A DNA stretch of 39,865 nt from Clostridiales bacterium UBA1389 (GCA_002305335.1 DBQR01000007.1:45200-85064), one strand, 5' to 3'. Positions 1-7,823 are shown, counted from the first letter of the stretch. The notes: generated from the sequence alone by a model not told the origin. A program made the numbers and translations.

Positions 1-2
1 GA

Positions 3-491
3 ATTAAACTTCCCCCGATAATAAGCGGCGGAAATCAGGAAAAGGGAAGACGCGCCGGCACCGAAAACTTTATTTCCGCCTATGGCATGGCTCTTGCTTT
101 GAAGAAGTCGGTTGAAAATATAAAGGAAAACAATCAAAAAACCGAAAAATTGCGTAACATTCTGATTGAGGGAATAAGCGGAATCAAAGGCGTTCATATA
201 AACGGGGATAATAACCGCCTTTCGAATATTGTTTCGGTGTGTTTCGAGGGAATAGACGGAGAAGCGCTTGCCCATCAGCTTGATTTAAAGGGGATTGCCG
301 CCTCCACCGGCTCCGCCTGCCATTCCGGGACATTAAAACCCAGCTATGTTTTACTTGCGCTGGGACTTGACGAAAATCTGGCATTGGGTTCATTAAGACT
401 GTCATTATGCGAATATAATACCCCCGCCGAAGCCGATTATGCGGTTGAAACTATAAAGGAAATTGTCGAAAAATTAAGAAGTATTAGGTGA
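3..491 (+). CDS. Cysteine desulfurase (NifS/IscS family), C-terminal part, 5' end outside window
   Basis: PLP-dependent enzyme that removes sulfur from cysteine for Fe-S cluster or tRNA thiolation pathways. The open frame runs in from the window edge with no start codon, so only the C-terminal 162 codons are seen. Family signatures are the conserved GGNQEKGRRAGTEN block near position 30-68 and the mobile active-site loop STGSACHSG, whose catalytic cysteine codon is at 318-320. The C-terminus is complete, ending in TGA at 489-491. A dispersed repeat follows rather than a thiI or iscU gene, so the sulfur acceptor cannot be read from context. The family is clear; the subtype is not. Confidence 0.93.
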   Translation: MKLPPIISGGNQEKGRRAGTENFISAYGMALALKKSVENIKENNQKTEKLRNILIEGISGIKGVHINGDNNRLSNIVSVCFEGIDGEALAHQLDLKGIAASTGSACHSGTLKPSYVLLALGLDENLALGSLRLSLCEYNTPAEADYAVETIKEIVEKLRSIR

Positions 492-515
492 TTAAGCTTT
501 CAATATAAAGTAAAA

Positions 516-603
516 AAGCCTTCCGACATCCGGGGAAGGTGGCAGCCGAAGGCTGACGGATGAGGGGCAGCGCTAACGCAAGCGGAAGAGAAGAGTAATG
601 AAA
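516..603 (+). repeat. Dispersed two-hairpin repeat, copy A
   Basis: First of five related intergenic elements. It has an imperfect hairpin of the type CCTTCC/GGAAGG (519-539) and then a second hairpin GGCAGCC-GAA-GGCTGAC with one arm mismatch. A conserved tail reads GGATGAGGGG and runs on through GAAGAG and TAATGAAAT. It lies between the convergent cysteine desulfurase gene and the rpsI terminator. The other copies are at 5070, 22529, 24212 and 31124, all in the same orientation. Confidence 0.85.
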
Positions 604-651
604 TAAGCAACGAACGCTGCGGATAAAATCCTCAAGCGATAGCTGCGGAAT

Positions 652-679
652 AAAAAAACCCCGGAGAAAAACTCCGGGG
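652..679 (-). terminator. Rho-independent terminator of rplM-rpsI
   Basis: Perfect 8-bp stem CCCCGGAG/CTCCGGGG (659-666 and 672-679) with a five-base loop. On the minus strand it is followed by a run of T (652-658). It starts 15 bases after the rpsI stop. Confidence 0.9.
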
Positions 680-694
680 AAATTTGTATGGTGC

Positions 695-1099
695 TTAACG
701 CTTTGAGAACTGGGAAGCGCGTCTTGCGGCTTTGAGACCGTATTTCTTTCTTTCCTTCATTCTCGGGTCACGGGTTAAAAGTCCCGCCTTTTTAAGAGCC
801 TGCTTGTATTCCTCGTTTGCCTGTAACAGTGCTCTTGCGATCCCGTGGCGGATAGCCCCCGCCTGTCCGGAAAAGCCGCCGCCCTGTACGGTTGCGATAA
901 CGTCAAACCTGCCTTCGGTGCCGGTTACGGCAAAGGGCTGGTTGATGATAAGCCTTAAGGTGTCAAGACCGAAATAATCGTCAATATCCCTTTTGTTGAC
1001 GGTTACGGAACCCGAACCGGGGATAAGCCTTACCCTTGCGGTGGAGGATTTTCTCCTGCCGGTGCCATAGAAATAGGGTTTTGAAGATATATATGTCAT
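695..1099 (-). CDS. rpsI: 30S ribosomal protein S9
   Basis: Small-subunit protein whose C-terminal tail reaches the P-site tRNA. The 134 residues match the family along the whole length: YGTGRRKSSTARV near the N-terminus, GGGFSGQAGAIRHGIARAL in the middle and a basic tail ending SQFSKR. It is the second gene of the standard rplM-rpsI operon, 13 bases after rplM, and is followed by a strong terminator. A plausible AGGAGG-type ribosome binding site lies in the short gap. Nothing unusual was seen. Confidence 0.98.
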   Translation of the reverse strand: MTYISSKPYFYGTGRRKSSTARVRLIPGSGSVTVNKRDIDDYFGLDTLRLIINQPFAVTGTEGRFDVIATVQGGGFSGQAGAIRHGIARALLQANEEYKQALKKAGLLTRDPRMKERKKYGLKAARRASQFSKR

Positions 1100-1112
1100 A
1101 TTTTCTTCCTCC

Positions 1113-1544
1113 TTACTTTACTTCAAGCATTTCGGGCTTTTGGGCCTCTTGCTTGTGTTCGGGACCTGCGTAAACCTTAAGACGGCCGAAGGAGGCATCG
1201 CCTATTTTGTTTTTGGGGAGCATCCCCTTAACCGCAAGCTCAACAACCTTTTCGGGTTTGGTTTCCATAAGGGTGCGGTATTTTACCGCCTTAAGTCCGC
1301 CGATATAGCCGGAATGATGGTAATAAACTTTTTGGTCTAACTTTTTGCCGGTTAAAACGATTTTTCCGGCGTTTACTACGATAACGCAATCTCCGCAGTC
1401 GATGTGGGGGGTGTATTCGGGACGGTGCTTGCCGTTTAATACGGTGGCGGCGGTGGTGGCCACTTTACCCAATGTCTTGCCTTCGGCATCTATAACATAC
1501 CACTTGCGGGATATTTCCTCTTTTTTTGCCATGAATGTTGACAT
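1113..1544 (-). CDS. rplM: 50S ribosomal protein L13
   Basis: Large-subunit assembly protein. It carries the family blocks KWYVIDAEGKTLG, HIDCGDCVIVVNA and YHHSGYIGGLK, and is of usual length (143 residues). The ATG at 1544 gives the common clostridial N-terminus MSTFMAKKEE. A TTG one codon upstream (1547) is possible but less likely. GGAGG lies about nine bases before the ATG. It is transcribed with rpsI from a good sigma-A promoter about 40 bases upstream. The leader is short and shows no obvious L13 autoregulatory structure. Confidence 0.97.
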   Translation of the reverse strand: MSTFMAKKEEISRKWYVIDAEGKTLGKVATTAATVLNGKHRPEYTPHIDCGDCVIVVNAGKIVLTGKKLDQKVYYHHSGYIGGLKAVKYRTLMETKPEKVVELAVKGMLPKNKIGDASFGRLKVYAGPEHKQEAQKPEMLEVK

Positions 1545-1584
1545 CAAAGTTTTCCTCCGTTTTTTATTTTATTCGCACCATGGA

Positions 1585-1612
1585 ATTATAACAGATATTT
1601 TCCGTTTGTCAA
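1585..1612 (-). promoter_or_regulatory. Sigma-A promoter of rplM-rpsI
   Basis: On the minus strand, TTGACA (1612-1607), a 16-base spacer ending in TGT, and TATAAT (1590-1585). Both hexamers are perfect and there is an extended -10. The predicted leader before rplM is about 35 bases. Confidence 0.85.
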
Positions 1613-1714
1613 TAGTAAAATTAAAAAAATTTTATTTTCGTATGGGTTTTCTTTGTTTTCCTTTTAAAATCTCGCGTTTCTTAGCTTTTGAATTCACGCT
1701 TTAACAAAAAACTA

Positions 1715-1743
1715 TTGAAAAGACAAAATCCTTGTGCTATAAA
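1715..1743 (+). promoter_or_regulatory. Sigma-A promoter of the ttcA-like gene
   Basis: TTGAAA, a 17-base spacer ending in TGC (extended -10), and TATAAA. It lies about 25-30 bases before the start codon. It is divergent from the rplM promoter. Confidence 0.75.
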
Positions 1744-1767
1744 TAAGCATAAATTTCATTAAAGGGA

Positions 1768-2526
1768 ATGCCTATGAGAGAATTCAAATCCATACAGAAA
1801 TTATTATCCCAGGTGCGCAGGGCGGTGGACGGGTACAATATGATTGAAGACGGTGACAAAATCGCCGTGGGGGTAAGCGGGGGGAAGGACTCCACCGCTC
1901 TGTTATGTACCCTTAAGACCCTGTCCCGCTTTTACCCCAAAAAGTTCGATGTGGCGGCAATCACCCTCGACAACGGCTTTCCCGATACGAATATCGACCC
2001 CATAAAGCGAATCTGCGAGGAAATCGACGTTGAACTTATCGTCGAAACCACCCCTATATATAAAATCGTCTTTGAGCTACGCAATGAGCCCAACCCCTGT
2101 TCCCTCTGCGCTAATTTGCGTCGGGGAGCCCTTAACAATACCGCCCTTGAACACGGAATTAAAAAAGTGGCCTACGGCCACCATTATGACGACGTGATAG
2201 AAACCTTTTTCCTGAATCTCCTTAACGAAGGGAGGATTGCCTGCTTTTCGCCGGTAACCTACCTGGACAGGAAGGGAGTTACCGTAATCCGTCCCTTTAT
2301 CTACACCCCCGAAAAGGAGATAAAGCGGTTTATTAAGACCGAAAACATCGAAATTCTGCCGAAGGTATGTCCCATGGACGGCAAAACCCAGCGCCAGAAA
2401 ATGAAGGACTTGCTTTTAACCCTCGACAGGGAAAACCACGGCACCAAAAAGCGTATTTTCGGGGCTATCGAACGGGGAAATGTTTCGGGCTTTACCGTAG
2501 TCCCCAGGGGGAGAAAGGAATATTAA
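1768..2526 (+). CDS. TtcA-family tRNA thiolation (2-thiocytidine) protein
   Basis: PP-loop ATP pyrophosphatase of the TtcA/TilS superfamily. It probably activates a tRNA base for sulfur insertion. The PP-loop SGGKDS is at residues 37-42. Cysteines C111 and C114 (CSLC) and C201 (KVCP) fit the three-cysteine Fe-S ligand set of TtcA. YGHHYDDVIETF at about residues 136-147 is also typical. The 252 residues are a normal length for short Firmicutes members. The first ATG (1768) sits almost against the AAAGGGA sequence, so the ATG at 1774 (MREFKSI) has better spacing and may be the true start. The next gene begins directly at its stop codon. The exact tRNA target is inferred from the family. Confidence 0.9.
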   Translation: MPMREFKSIQKLLSQVRRAVDGYNMIEDGDKIAVGVSGGKDSTALLCTLKTLSRFYPKKFDVAAITLDNGFPDTNIDPIKRICEEIDVELIVETTPIYKIVFELRNEPNPCSLCANLRRGALNNTALEHGIKKVAYGHHYDDVIETFFLNLLNEGRIACFSPVTYLDRKGVTVIRPFIYTPEKEIKRFIKTENIEILPKVCPMDGKTQRQKMKDLLLTLDRENHGTKKRIFGAIERGNVSGFTVVPRGRKEY

Positions 2527-3393
2527 ATGAAAGACTACCATGTGCATTACTATCTTGACGCCTGCGCCGCTAAGGATATGACCTTTCCCAATATCGAAAA
2601 AAGATGTCTTGAACTGGGAATCGACGAAATTTCCGTACTGAAGCACTACTCCCACTCCCTCCCCAACGGCAAGGAGGACTGGGTGTGCTGGCACAGGATA
2701 AAGGAAAACGGCTGGCGGAAGTACCTTGAGGAATATGCTTCATATATCCCCGAAAGGATTAAAATCCACTCCGGCGTGGAAACCGAACTGGTAAACGAAA
2801 AGGGGGATATAAACATCCCCTTAAGCGAGCAGAATAAAATCGATATGTGCGCCCTTTCGGTGCATTACATGATTGACCTTGACTGCCTAAAAATGGACTT
2901 TCTGCTTTATCCCAACCTTGACTTCTGCCCGGAATTCAAAAACGAAGTAGGCTACCGCCAAAGGGAGGAATGGCGTGAGAAGGTAAATTCCGCCGGGGCG
3001 GAAAAAATGATAACCGGTCTTGCAAACGGCTACATAAACGCCATTCAACGGTTTTCCAAAGTCAAAACCCTTTCCCATATGTACGACGGTCTGACCCCTT
3101 TGCGTACCTATCTTTGCGATGTTGATTCCTTAGGGGAAAGCAAATGTATCGAACTCCTTGAGCCCTTAATGAAAACCGCAGCCGAATACGGGGTGCTGTG
3201 GGAACTTTACGGTGACAGGGTGGTTTTCGAAAGGGTGCTTGTCCGCGCAAACGAGCTGGGAGTAAAATTCTGCGCCACCGCCGACGGCCATATGCTTTAT
3301 GAAGGCTGGGGTCCCCTTACCCACCACAACAGGACCGAAGACTTAATCGACAGACTTAAACTTAACCGGGGGGAAGTCGGTTTTTCCCGTTAG
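2527..3393 (+). CDS. PHP-domain metal-dependent phosphoesterase
   Basis: A polymerase/histidinol-phosphatase-type hydrolase of 288 residues. Metal-ligand motifs of the PHP fold are visible: DYHVHYY (H5, H7), HSGVETE (H81, E85), LSHMYD and a C-terminal ADGH. HisK-type histidinol phosphatases and related phosphoesterases share this layout, but no his genes are nearby, so the substrate is unknown. The ATG follows the ttcA stop with no gap (TAAATG), so translation is probably coupled. Its stop lies two bases from that of convergent sigF, with no terminator between them. Confidence 0.8.
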   Translation: MKDYHVHYYLDACAAKDMTFPNIEKRCLELGIDEISVLKHYSHSLPNGKEDWVCWHRIKENGWRKYLEEYASYIPERIKIHSGVETELVNEKGDINIPLSEQNKIDMCALSVHYMIDLDCLKMDFLLYPNLDFCPEFKNEVGYRQREEWREKVNSAGAEKMITGLANGYINAIQRFSKVKTLSHMYDGLTPLRTYLCDVDSLGESKCIELLEPLMKTAAEYGVLWELYGDRVVFERVLVRANELGVKFCATADGHMLYEGWGPLTHHNRTEDLIDRLKLNRGEVGFSR

Positions 3394-3395
3394 CT

Positions 3396-4100
3396 TTACA
3401 GCATTTCCTTCCGGAGCTTTTCGATAATTTTCTTTTCCTTTCTCGACACCATCACTTGAGTCATACCCAGTAATTTACCCGTTTCCTTCTGGGATTTGTT
3501 TAAAAAATAGCGGTTGAATATAATCTCCCTTTCTTCGTGTTTCAGGCAGAGCATTGCCTGACGGAGGGAGATTTTTTCGACGGCGGAGGAAATATTGTCG
3601 CTGCCTATCAGGTTTTCAAGGGTGGTGTCCCCCTCGGGTTCGGAAAAGGACAGCATGGGCAGAGTGGTTTCGCAGGCGTTGGCAACCCGGATTTCCGAAA
3701 GGCCGCAAAGGTTGGCTAAGGCGGAAACAGTGGGTTCGTCACCGTATTTTTGAATATATTCCTGCCGCTTTTTCGAAACCAGCGCCGAATCCCGCTTTAA
3801 GTCCCTTGAAATTTTGATTATGCCGTCATCCCTGAGGTGCTTTTTGATTTCACCGGCAATCAGCGGCACCGCATAGGTGGAAAAGCGGTTGCCGGAGAAA
3901 ATGTCATAGTTTTTTACCGCCTTCATCAAGCCTATCGAGCCTATCTGAACCAGGTCCTCAAAGTCGGTGCCCCGTTCGGTGAAATGCTTGGCTATGGCCT
4001 TCACCAGCCCCATATTCGCCAGCACCAGCCTGTCAAAGGCTTCTCTGTCACCCCTTTTTGCCGCCTCAAATAGCCCGGGGGTGTTTATTTCCTCAAACAT
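3396..4100 (-). CDS. sigF: RNA polymerase sporulation sigma factor SigF
   Basis: Forespore-specific sigma-70 family factor (SpoIIAC). The 234 residues contain region 2 (FEDLVQIGSIGLMKAVKNYD, RFSTYAVPLIAGEI), region 3, and a region 4 helix-turn-helix with the motif MVSRKEKKI near the end. That ending matches the SigF/SigG C-terminal signature. Identity as SigF rests on its place as third gene after spoIIAA and spoIIAB, overlapping the latter by 8 bases. Known role: it is held inactive by SpoIIAB until SpoIIAA is dephosphorylated in the forespore. No spoVA genes follow. Confidence 0.95.
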   Translation of the reverse strand: MFEEINTPGLFEAAKRGDREAFDRLVLANMGLVKAIAKHFTERGTDFEDLVQIGSIGLMKAVKNYDIFSGNRFSTYAVPLIAGEIKKHLRDDGIIKISRDLKRDSALVSKKRQEYIQKYGDEPTVSALANLCGLSEIRVANACETTLPMLSFSEPEGDTTLENLIGSDNISSAVEKISLRQAMLCLKHEEREIIFNRYFLNKSQKETGKLLGMTQVMVSRKEKKIIEKLRKEML

Positions 4101-4557
4101 CTGCCGGCTTTATTTTTTTGACAAGACGAACGGTGGTACCCTTCCCCGGTTTGGAAATCACCCTTACGTCGTCAACGAGAAACTGCATAATGGTAAAGCC
4201 CATTCCCGAATGTTCCTCCTCCGGGGAGGTGGTGTAGAGGGGTTCCATGGCCTTCGCCACGTTTTCGATACCGCAGCCCTTGTCCTTTACGGTGATTACC
4301 AGCTTGCCGCTGGAATAATAATCCCCCGACAAGAACACAAGGTTTTTCCTGCTTTTATATTCCGGCCTGCCGTAGCCGTGGACGATGACGTTGGTTACCG
4401 CCTCGCTTACCGCCGTTTTCAGATCGGCGATTTCGTTTATTCGTAAATCGATTATGGTGGCAAAGGCGGAGGTTATGTAGCGGGAAAAGCTTTCGTTCGC
4501 CGAAAGGGCGGGGAATATGCACTTAAAGGAGTTTATTGCTTTTTTCCTCATTTTCAA
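4093..4557 (-). CDS. spoIIAB: Anti-sigma F factor SpoIIAB (serine kinase)
   Basis: GHKL-fold kinase that binds SigF and phosphorylates SpoIIAA. The N box (EAVTNVIVHGY), G1 box (DKGCGIENV) and ATP-lid/G2 region (SGMGFTIMQF) are all present, and NESFSR near residue 20 is typical. The 154-residue frame starts at TTG (4557), which has AAAGG about six bases upstream. An in-frame ATG at 4551 is the alternative, though its spacing is longer. It overlaps sigF by 8 bases, which suggests coupled synthesis of sigma factor and anti-sigma factor. Confidence 0.95.
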   Translation of the reverse strand: MKMRKKAINSFKCIFPALSANESFSRYITSAFATIIDLRINEIADLKTAVSEAVTNVIVHGYGRPEYKSRKNLVFLSGDYYSSGKLVITVKDKGCGIENVAKAMEPLYTTSPEEEHSGMGFTIMQFLVDDVRVISKPGKGTTVRLVKKIKPADV

Positions 4558-4586
4558 ATCATACCTTTCTTTAATCTTTGGGTAAG

Positions 4587-4901
4587 TTACTTTGTGGTTT
4601 CCGTGCGTATCAGCTTGTCAAAGCCGGCAAGTTTTAATATTCTAACTACCGAATCGGAGGGGTTTACCAAAGTAAGGCTTCCGCCGATAGTCTGCATTTT
4701 CCGGTATCTCCCCATAATAAACCCCAGACCCGCCGAATCGCAGAAGCGGATGCTTGAAAGGTCAAGCCTTAGAATCATGGGGGATTCAAAGGTTATGGCG
4801 GCGTCGATTTCCTCCCTGGCGGTCTTTGCCGAATGGTGGTCCATTTCGCCGAGTAAAATAATGTCCATTATCCCGTTTTGGGTGTCGATTCTATAATTCA
4901 T
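4587..4901 (-). CDS. spoIIAA: Anti-sigma F factor antagonist SpoIIAA
   Basis: STAS-domain protein of 104 residues that releases SigF from SpoIIAB when unphosphorylated. LLGEMDHHSA near the N-terminus and the phosphorylation loop CDSAGLGFIMGRYR are diagnostic. S56 matches the Ser that SpoIIAB phosphorylates in Bacillus (Ser58); the neighbouring second Ser is Ala here. It is the first gene of the spoIIA operon, with an AAAGGAG site about ten bases before the ATG. No convincing sigma-H promoter could be assigned in the AT-rich upstream region. Confidence 0.95.
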   Translation of the reverse strand: MNYRIDTQNGIMDIILLGEMDHHSAKTAREEIDAAITFESPMILRLDLSSIRFCDSAGLGFIMGRYRKMQTIGGSLTLVNPSDSVVRILKLAGFDKLIRTETTK

Positions 4902-5069
4902 TCTTTTCTCACTCCTTTTAAATAATTATATTTTTTTCAAAAATAAATATTTGTCATATTCCGTCGGTGATATGCAATTTTTTATTTAAAATTAAATAAT
5001 ATACAAATGTATAGCTCAGTAAGGGTTAGGTATTGTTTTATGCAGAGGCAGGGAGGTGGGATATAAAAA

Positions 5070-5141
5070 AAGCCTTCCGACTATCGGGGAAGGTGTCAGC
5101 CGCAGGCTGACGGATGAGGGGTAGTGCCGGCGCAAGCCGAA
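5070..5141 (+). repeat. Dispersed two-hairpin repeat, copy B
   Basis: Same element as copy A: GCCTTCCGA, CGGGGAAGG, then a perfect 7-bp hairpin GTCAGCC-GCA-GGCTGAC and GGATGAGGGG. It lies between the spoIIAA 5' side and the pnp terminator. Its 5' flank (GCAGGGAGGTGGGA) resembles those of copies D and E, so the unit may extend about 25 bases further left. Confidence 0.85.
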
Positions 5142-5142
5142 T

Positions 5143-5171
5143 AAAAAAACGCCGCGAAACCGCGGCGTTTT
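5143..5171 (-). terminator. Rho-independent terminator of pnp
   Basis: GC-rich stem AACGCCGCG/CGCGGCGTT with loop AAAC on the plus strand. On the minus strand the stem is followed by a T run. It lies just after the pnp stop (5189). Confidence 0.9.
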
Positions 5172-5188
5172 ACTGTATTGCTTACCTA

Positions 5189-7288
5189 TTATTCGTAAAC
5201 GTCCAAAGCGTCTTTTCTTGAAAGGTTTATCCTGCCCTTGTTGTCGATACCCAAAACCATAACCTTAATGGTATCGCCGATGGACACCACGTCCTCCACC
5301 TTTTCCACACGCTTTTTGTCCAGCTTGGAGATATGCACCATACCCTCCTTACCGGGGGCGTATTCCACAAAGCAGCCTATGGGGATGATGCCCGTCACCT
5401 TGCCGGTATAGATGGCGCCCGGTTCTGGGTCCATAACAATGGCGTTGATGATGTCAAGGGCCTGGTAGGCATTCTTTTTGTCGATGGCGGAAATGAATAT
5501 GCTGCCGTCGTCCTCGATGTCAATCTGGGCGCCGGTGTCGGCGCAGATCTTCTGAATAACCTTCCCGCCGCTGCCGATAACCTCTCTTATCTTTTCGGGG
5601 TCGATCTTGGTGGAAATCATCTTGGGTGCGTATTCCGAAACGTCGGGTCTGGGCTGGGAAATGCAGGGGTTCATTATCTTGTCAAGGATAAAGAACCGGC
5701 CGGTTCTGGTAACCTCAAGGGCATTTTTAATAATGTCCGGGGTAAGACCGTCAATCTTAAGGTCCATCTGGATGGCGGTAATCCCCTTCTTGGTTCCGGC
5801 AACCTTAAAGTCCATGTCGCCGAAAAAGTCCTCAAGCCCCTGAATGTCTATCATGGTTGCCCAGCCGCCGTCGTCGTCGGTGATAAGACCGCAGGAAATC
5901 CCCGCCACCGCCGACGTAATGGGAACACCGGCGTCCATAAGGGCAAGGGAGGAAGCGCACACCGAAGCCTGGGAAGTGGAACCGTTGGAGGAAACCACCT
6001 CGGACACCAGGCGGATGGCATAAGGGAATTCCTCCTGAGGGGGGATAACCGGCTCAAGAGCCCTTTCAGCCAAAGCCCCGTGACCTATTTCCCGTCTTCC
6101 GGGGGAACGGGAGGGCCTGGCTTCGCCCACCGAATAGGAGGGCATATTGTAGTGGTGCATATAACGCTTGGATTCCTCCATGTCTATGCCGTCAAGGAGC
6201 TGAGCTTCGCGAAGGGGGGCAAGGGTGGCAACGGTGAGCACCTGGGTCTGTCCTCTGGTGAAAAGGGCGGAACCGTGGGTGCGGGGGAGTAATCCCACCT
6301 CGCAGGCAAGGGGACGGATTTCGTCCATCCGCCTTCCGTCAACCCTGCGGCGTTCGTTCTTGAGCCAGTGGCGGACAATTTTCTTCTGGAGCTTATACAT
6401 GCACTCGTTAATCAGTAACGTGGAATCGGGGTATTCCTCCGCAAGGGCTTCATACACCTTTTCGTAAACGGGTTTAAGCCGTTCTTCCCTTATCCGTTTG
6501 TCGTCGGTATCAAGGGCGAGCTTAACGTCTTCTTCCGCTAAAGCCGCCACCTTATTGAACATTTCTTCGTTGATTTCAAAGGAGGAGTACTGGAATTTGG
6601 GCTTGCCGATCTGGTCTTTAATAGACTGGATAAAGTCGACAAGGGGCTTGATTTCCTCATGTGCCATCATAATGGCGTTAAACATGGTTTCCTCGTCAAC
6701 TTCCTTGGCGCCGGCTTCAATCATGATAACCTTTTCCTTGGTGCCGGCCACGGTAAGCTCAAGGGTGGATTTTTCCCTTTCGGCGGCGGTGGGGTTTATA
6801 ACCAGTTTACCGTCAACCAGACCCACGAAGACTCCGCCAATGGGACCGCCCCAGGGAATGTCCGAAATGGACAAAGCGATCGACGCGCCTATCATGGCGG
6901 CGATTTCGGGGGAATTGTCGGGGTCCACCGACATAACCATCAGGGAAAGCACCACGTCGTTTCTTAAGTCCTTGGGGAACAGGGGGCGTATAGGCCGGTC
7001 GATAACCCGGCTGGCAAGAACGGCTTTTTCGCTGGGACGTCCTTCCCGCTTAAGGAAGGAGCCGGGGATTTTCCCCACCGAATAAAGCCTTTCCTCAAAG
7101 TCCACCGACAACGGTAAAAAGTCAATCCCTTCTCTGGGGGCCGCGGAGGCGGAGGCGTTAGCCAGAATAACGGTATCGCCGTAGTGAACCATGCAGGAAC
7201 CGTTGGAAAGCTGGCTGATTTTGCCGGTTTCGATGGTTAAGGGGCGTCCGGCAAGGGTGTACTTGAATGTTCTGTGATTTTCGAACAT
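5189..7288 (-). CDS. pnp: Polyribonucleotide nucleotidyltransferase (PNPase)
   Basis: Phosphorolytic 3'-5' exoribonuclease. Two RNase PH domains are followed by a KH domain (IREVIGSGGKVIQKI) and a C-terminal S1 domain (YTGKVTGIIPIGCFVEYAPG through INLSRKDAL). The ATG at 7288 gives MFENHRTFKYTLAG, a usual family start, with AAAGGA about nine bases upstream. A longer frame to 7339 adds only a lysine-rich extension that would overlap the leader stem-loop, so it was not used. It follows rpsO, as in many Firmicutes. The 170-base gap contains two RNA hairpins described separately, one of which may serve autoregulation. Confidence 0.97.
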   Translation of the reverse strand: MFENHRTFKYTLAGRPLTIETGKISQLSNGSCMVHYGDTVILANASASAAPREGIDFLPLSVDFEERLYSVGKIPGSFLKREGRPSEKAVLASRVIDRPIRPLFPKDLRNDVVLSLMVMSVDPDNSPEIAAMIGASIALSISDIPWGGPIGGVFVGLVDGKLVINPTAAEREKSTLELTVAGTKEKVIMIEAGAKEVDEETMFNAIMMAHEEIKPLVDFIQSIKDQIGKPKFQYSSFEINEEMFNKVAALAEEDVKLALDTDDKRIREERLKPVYEKVYEALAEEYPDSTLLINECMYKLQKKIVRHWLKNERRRVDGRRMDEIRPLACEVGLLPRTHGSALFTRGQTQVLTVATLAPLREAQLLDGIDMEESKRYMHHYNMPSYSVGEARPSRSPGRREIGHGALAERALEPVIPPQEEFPYAIRLVSEVVSSNGSTSQASVCASSLALMDAGVPITSAVAGISCGLITDDDGGWATMIDIQGLEDFFGDMDFKVAGTKKGITAIQMDLKIDGLTPDIIKNALEVTRTGRFFILDKIMNPCISQPRPDVSEYAPKMISTKIDPEKIREVIGSGGKVIQKICADTGAQIDIEDDGSIFISAIDKKNAYQALDIINAIVMDPEPGAIYTGKVTGIIPIGCFVEYAPGKEGMVHISKLDKKRVEKVEDVVSIGDTIKVMVLGIDNKGRINLSRKDALDVYE

Positions 7289-7314
7289 CGTTTTAATTCC
7301 TTTCTTCTTTTTTA

Positions 7315-7407
7315 TCGGAGAAAGGCGCCGGTTTAACACTTAAATACGGTTCAAAGCGTAAATTGTTTTGCGCCATATTTAACTGCTAAACCGCAATCCT
7401 TCTCCGA
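7315..7407 (-). promoter_or_regulatory. Long stem-loop in the pnp leader (candidate RNase III/PNPase control site)
   Basis: Two 32-base arms (7315-7346 and 7376-7407) are inverted copies matching at 25 of 32 positions. Three of the seven mismatches become G-U pairs in the minus-strand RNA, giving about 28 paired positions around a 29-base loop. The structure ends about 26 bases before the pnp ATG. Position and form recall the RNase III-cleaved pnp leader of E. coli. The regulatory role is inference. Confidence 0.6.
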
Positions 7408-7427
7408 AATTTTTGCTAATAACTTTT

Positions 7428-7449
7428 GGGGCTGCCCGTAAGCAGCCCC
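7428..7449 (-). other. rpsO 3' hairpin without U tract
   Basis: Perfect 8-bp stem GGGGCTGC/GCAGCCCC with a six-base loop, nine bases after the rpsO stop. The minus-strand sequence after it is AAAAGTTATT, so it lacks the T run of a strong terminator. It is more likely a stabilising or processing hairpin, or a weak attenuator, between rpsO and pnp. Confidence 0.7.
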
Positions 7450-7458
7450 CTCAAATGC

Positions 7459-7725
7459 CTATTTTCTGATGCCAAGGCGTTCGATTATCGCGCGGTAGCG
7501 GTTAATGTCGATGTCGATGAGGTAGTTCAAGAATTTTCTTCTCTTACTAACCATCTGAAGCAAACCTCTGCGCGAATGGTTGTCCTTGGGATTACGCTTA
7601 AGGTGTTCGGTAAGGTCATTTATCCGGTAAGTAAGAATGGCTATCTGAACCTCCGGCGAACCCGTGTCGTTTTCATGGACGGCGTAATCCTTAATAAGCT
7701 GCTGTTTTACTTCGGGTGTCAGCAT
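7459..7725 (-). CDS. rpsO: 30S ribosomal protein S15
   Basis: Primary 16S rRNA-binding protein of 88 residues, the usual length. Family blocks are NDTGSPEVQIAILT, HSRRGLLQMVSKRRKFLNYL and the C-terminal YRAIIERLGIRK. The start is supported by AAGGAGG seven bases upstream. It is the first gene of an rpsO-pnp unit with its own promoter and a folded leader that may bind S15. Confidence 0.98.
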   Translation of the reverse strand: MLTPEVKQQLIKDYAVHENDTGSPEVQIAILTYRINDLTEHLKRNPKDNHSRRGLLQMVSKRRKFLNYLIDIDINRYRAIIERLGIRK

Positions 7726-7755
7726 TTTTTTATCCTCCTTTTCTGATAAGTTTTC

Positions 7756-7802
7756 GGTAAATACTAAGCCGCCGGCGGAGGACCGGACGACCGGGTATTA
7801 CC
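7756..7802 (-). promoter_or_regulatory. Structured rpsO leader (possible S15 autoregulatory element)
   Basis: In the predicted 5' UTR of rpsO, GGTAATAC (7802-7795, minus) can pair with GTATTTACC (7764-7756) through a single bulged U. The stem encloses GC-rich palindromes (CCGG-TCGT-CCGG and CCGCCGGCGG). Autogenous S15 leaders are known in several bacterial groups; a match to a specific class could not be tested here. Confidence 0.4.
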
Positions 7803-7823
7803 CGTTTTTCTGAAACGCATTAT

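Noticed and set aside
516..603. CRISPR array or insertion sequence for the repeats
   Set aside because: The copies are far apart, not regularly spaced, have no unique spacers, and no transposase or terminal repeats with target duplications were seen.
1545..1590. L13 autoregulatory leader before rplM
   Set aside because: The predicted 5' UTR is only about 35 bases and AT-rich, with no stem of note.
4950..4958. TTTGTCATA upstream of spoIIAA as a Spo0A box
   Set aside because: Only seven of nine positions fit TTTGTCGAA, and no matching sigma-H promoter could be placed beside it.
5333..6292. 319-codon open frame on plus, opposite pnp
   Set aside because: It lies wholly inside the conserved pnp gene, has a Gly/His/Val-rich antisense composition and no recognisable domain; it is a shadow of the GC-rich coding strand.
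7426..7746. 106-codon plus-strand frame opposite rpsO
   Set aside because: It is antisense to a fully conserved ribosomal protein gene and begins in the rpsO 3' hairpin without a ribosome binding site.
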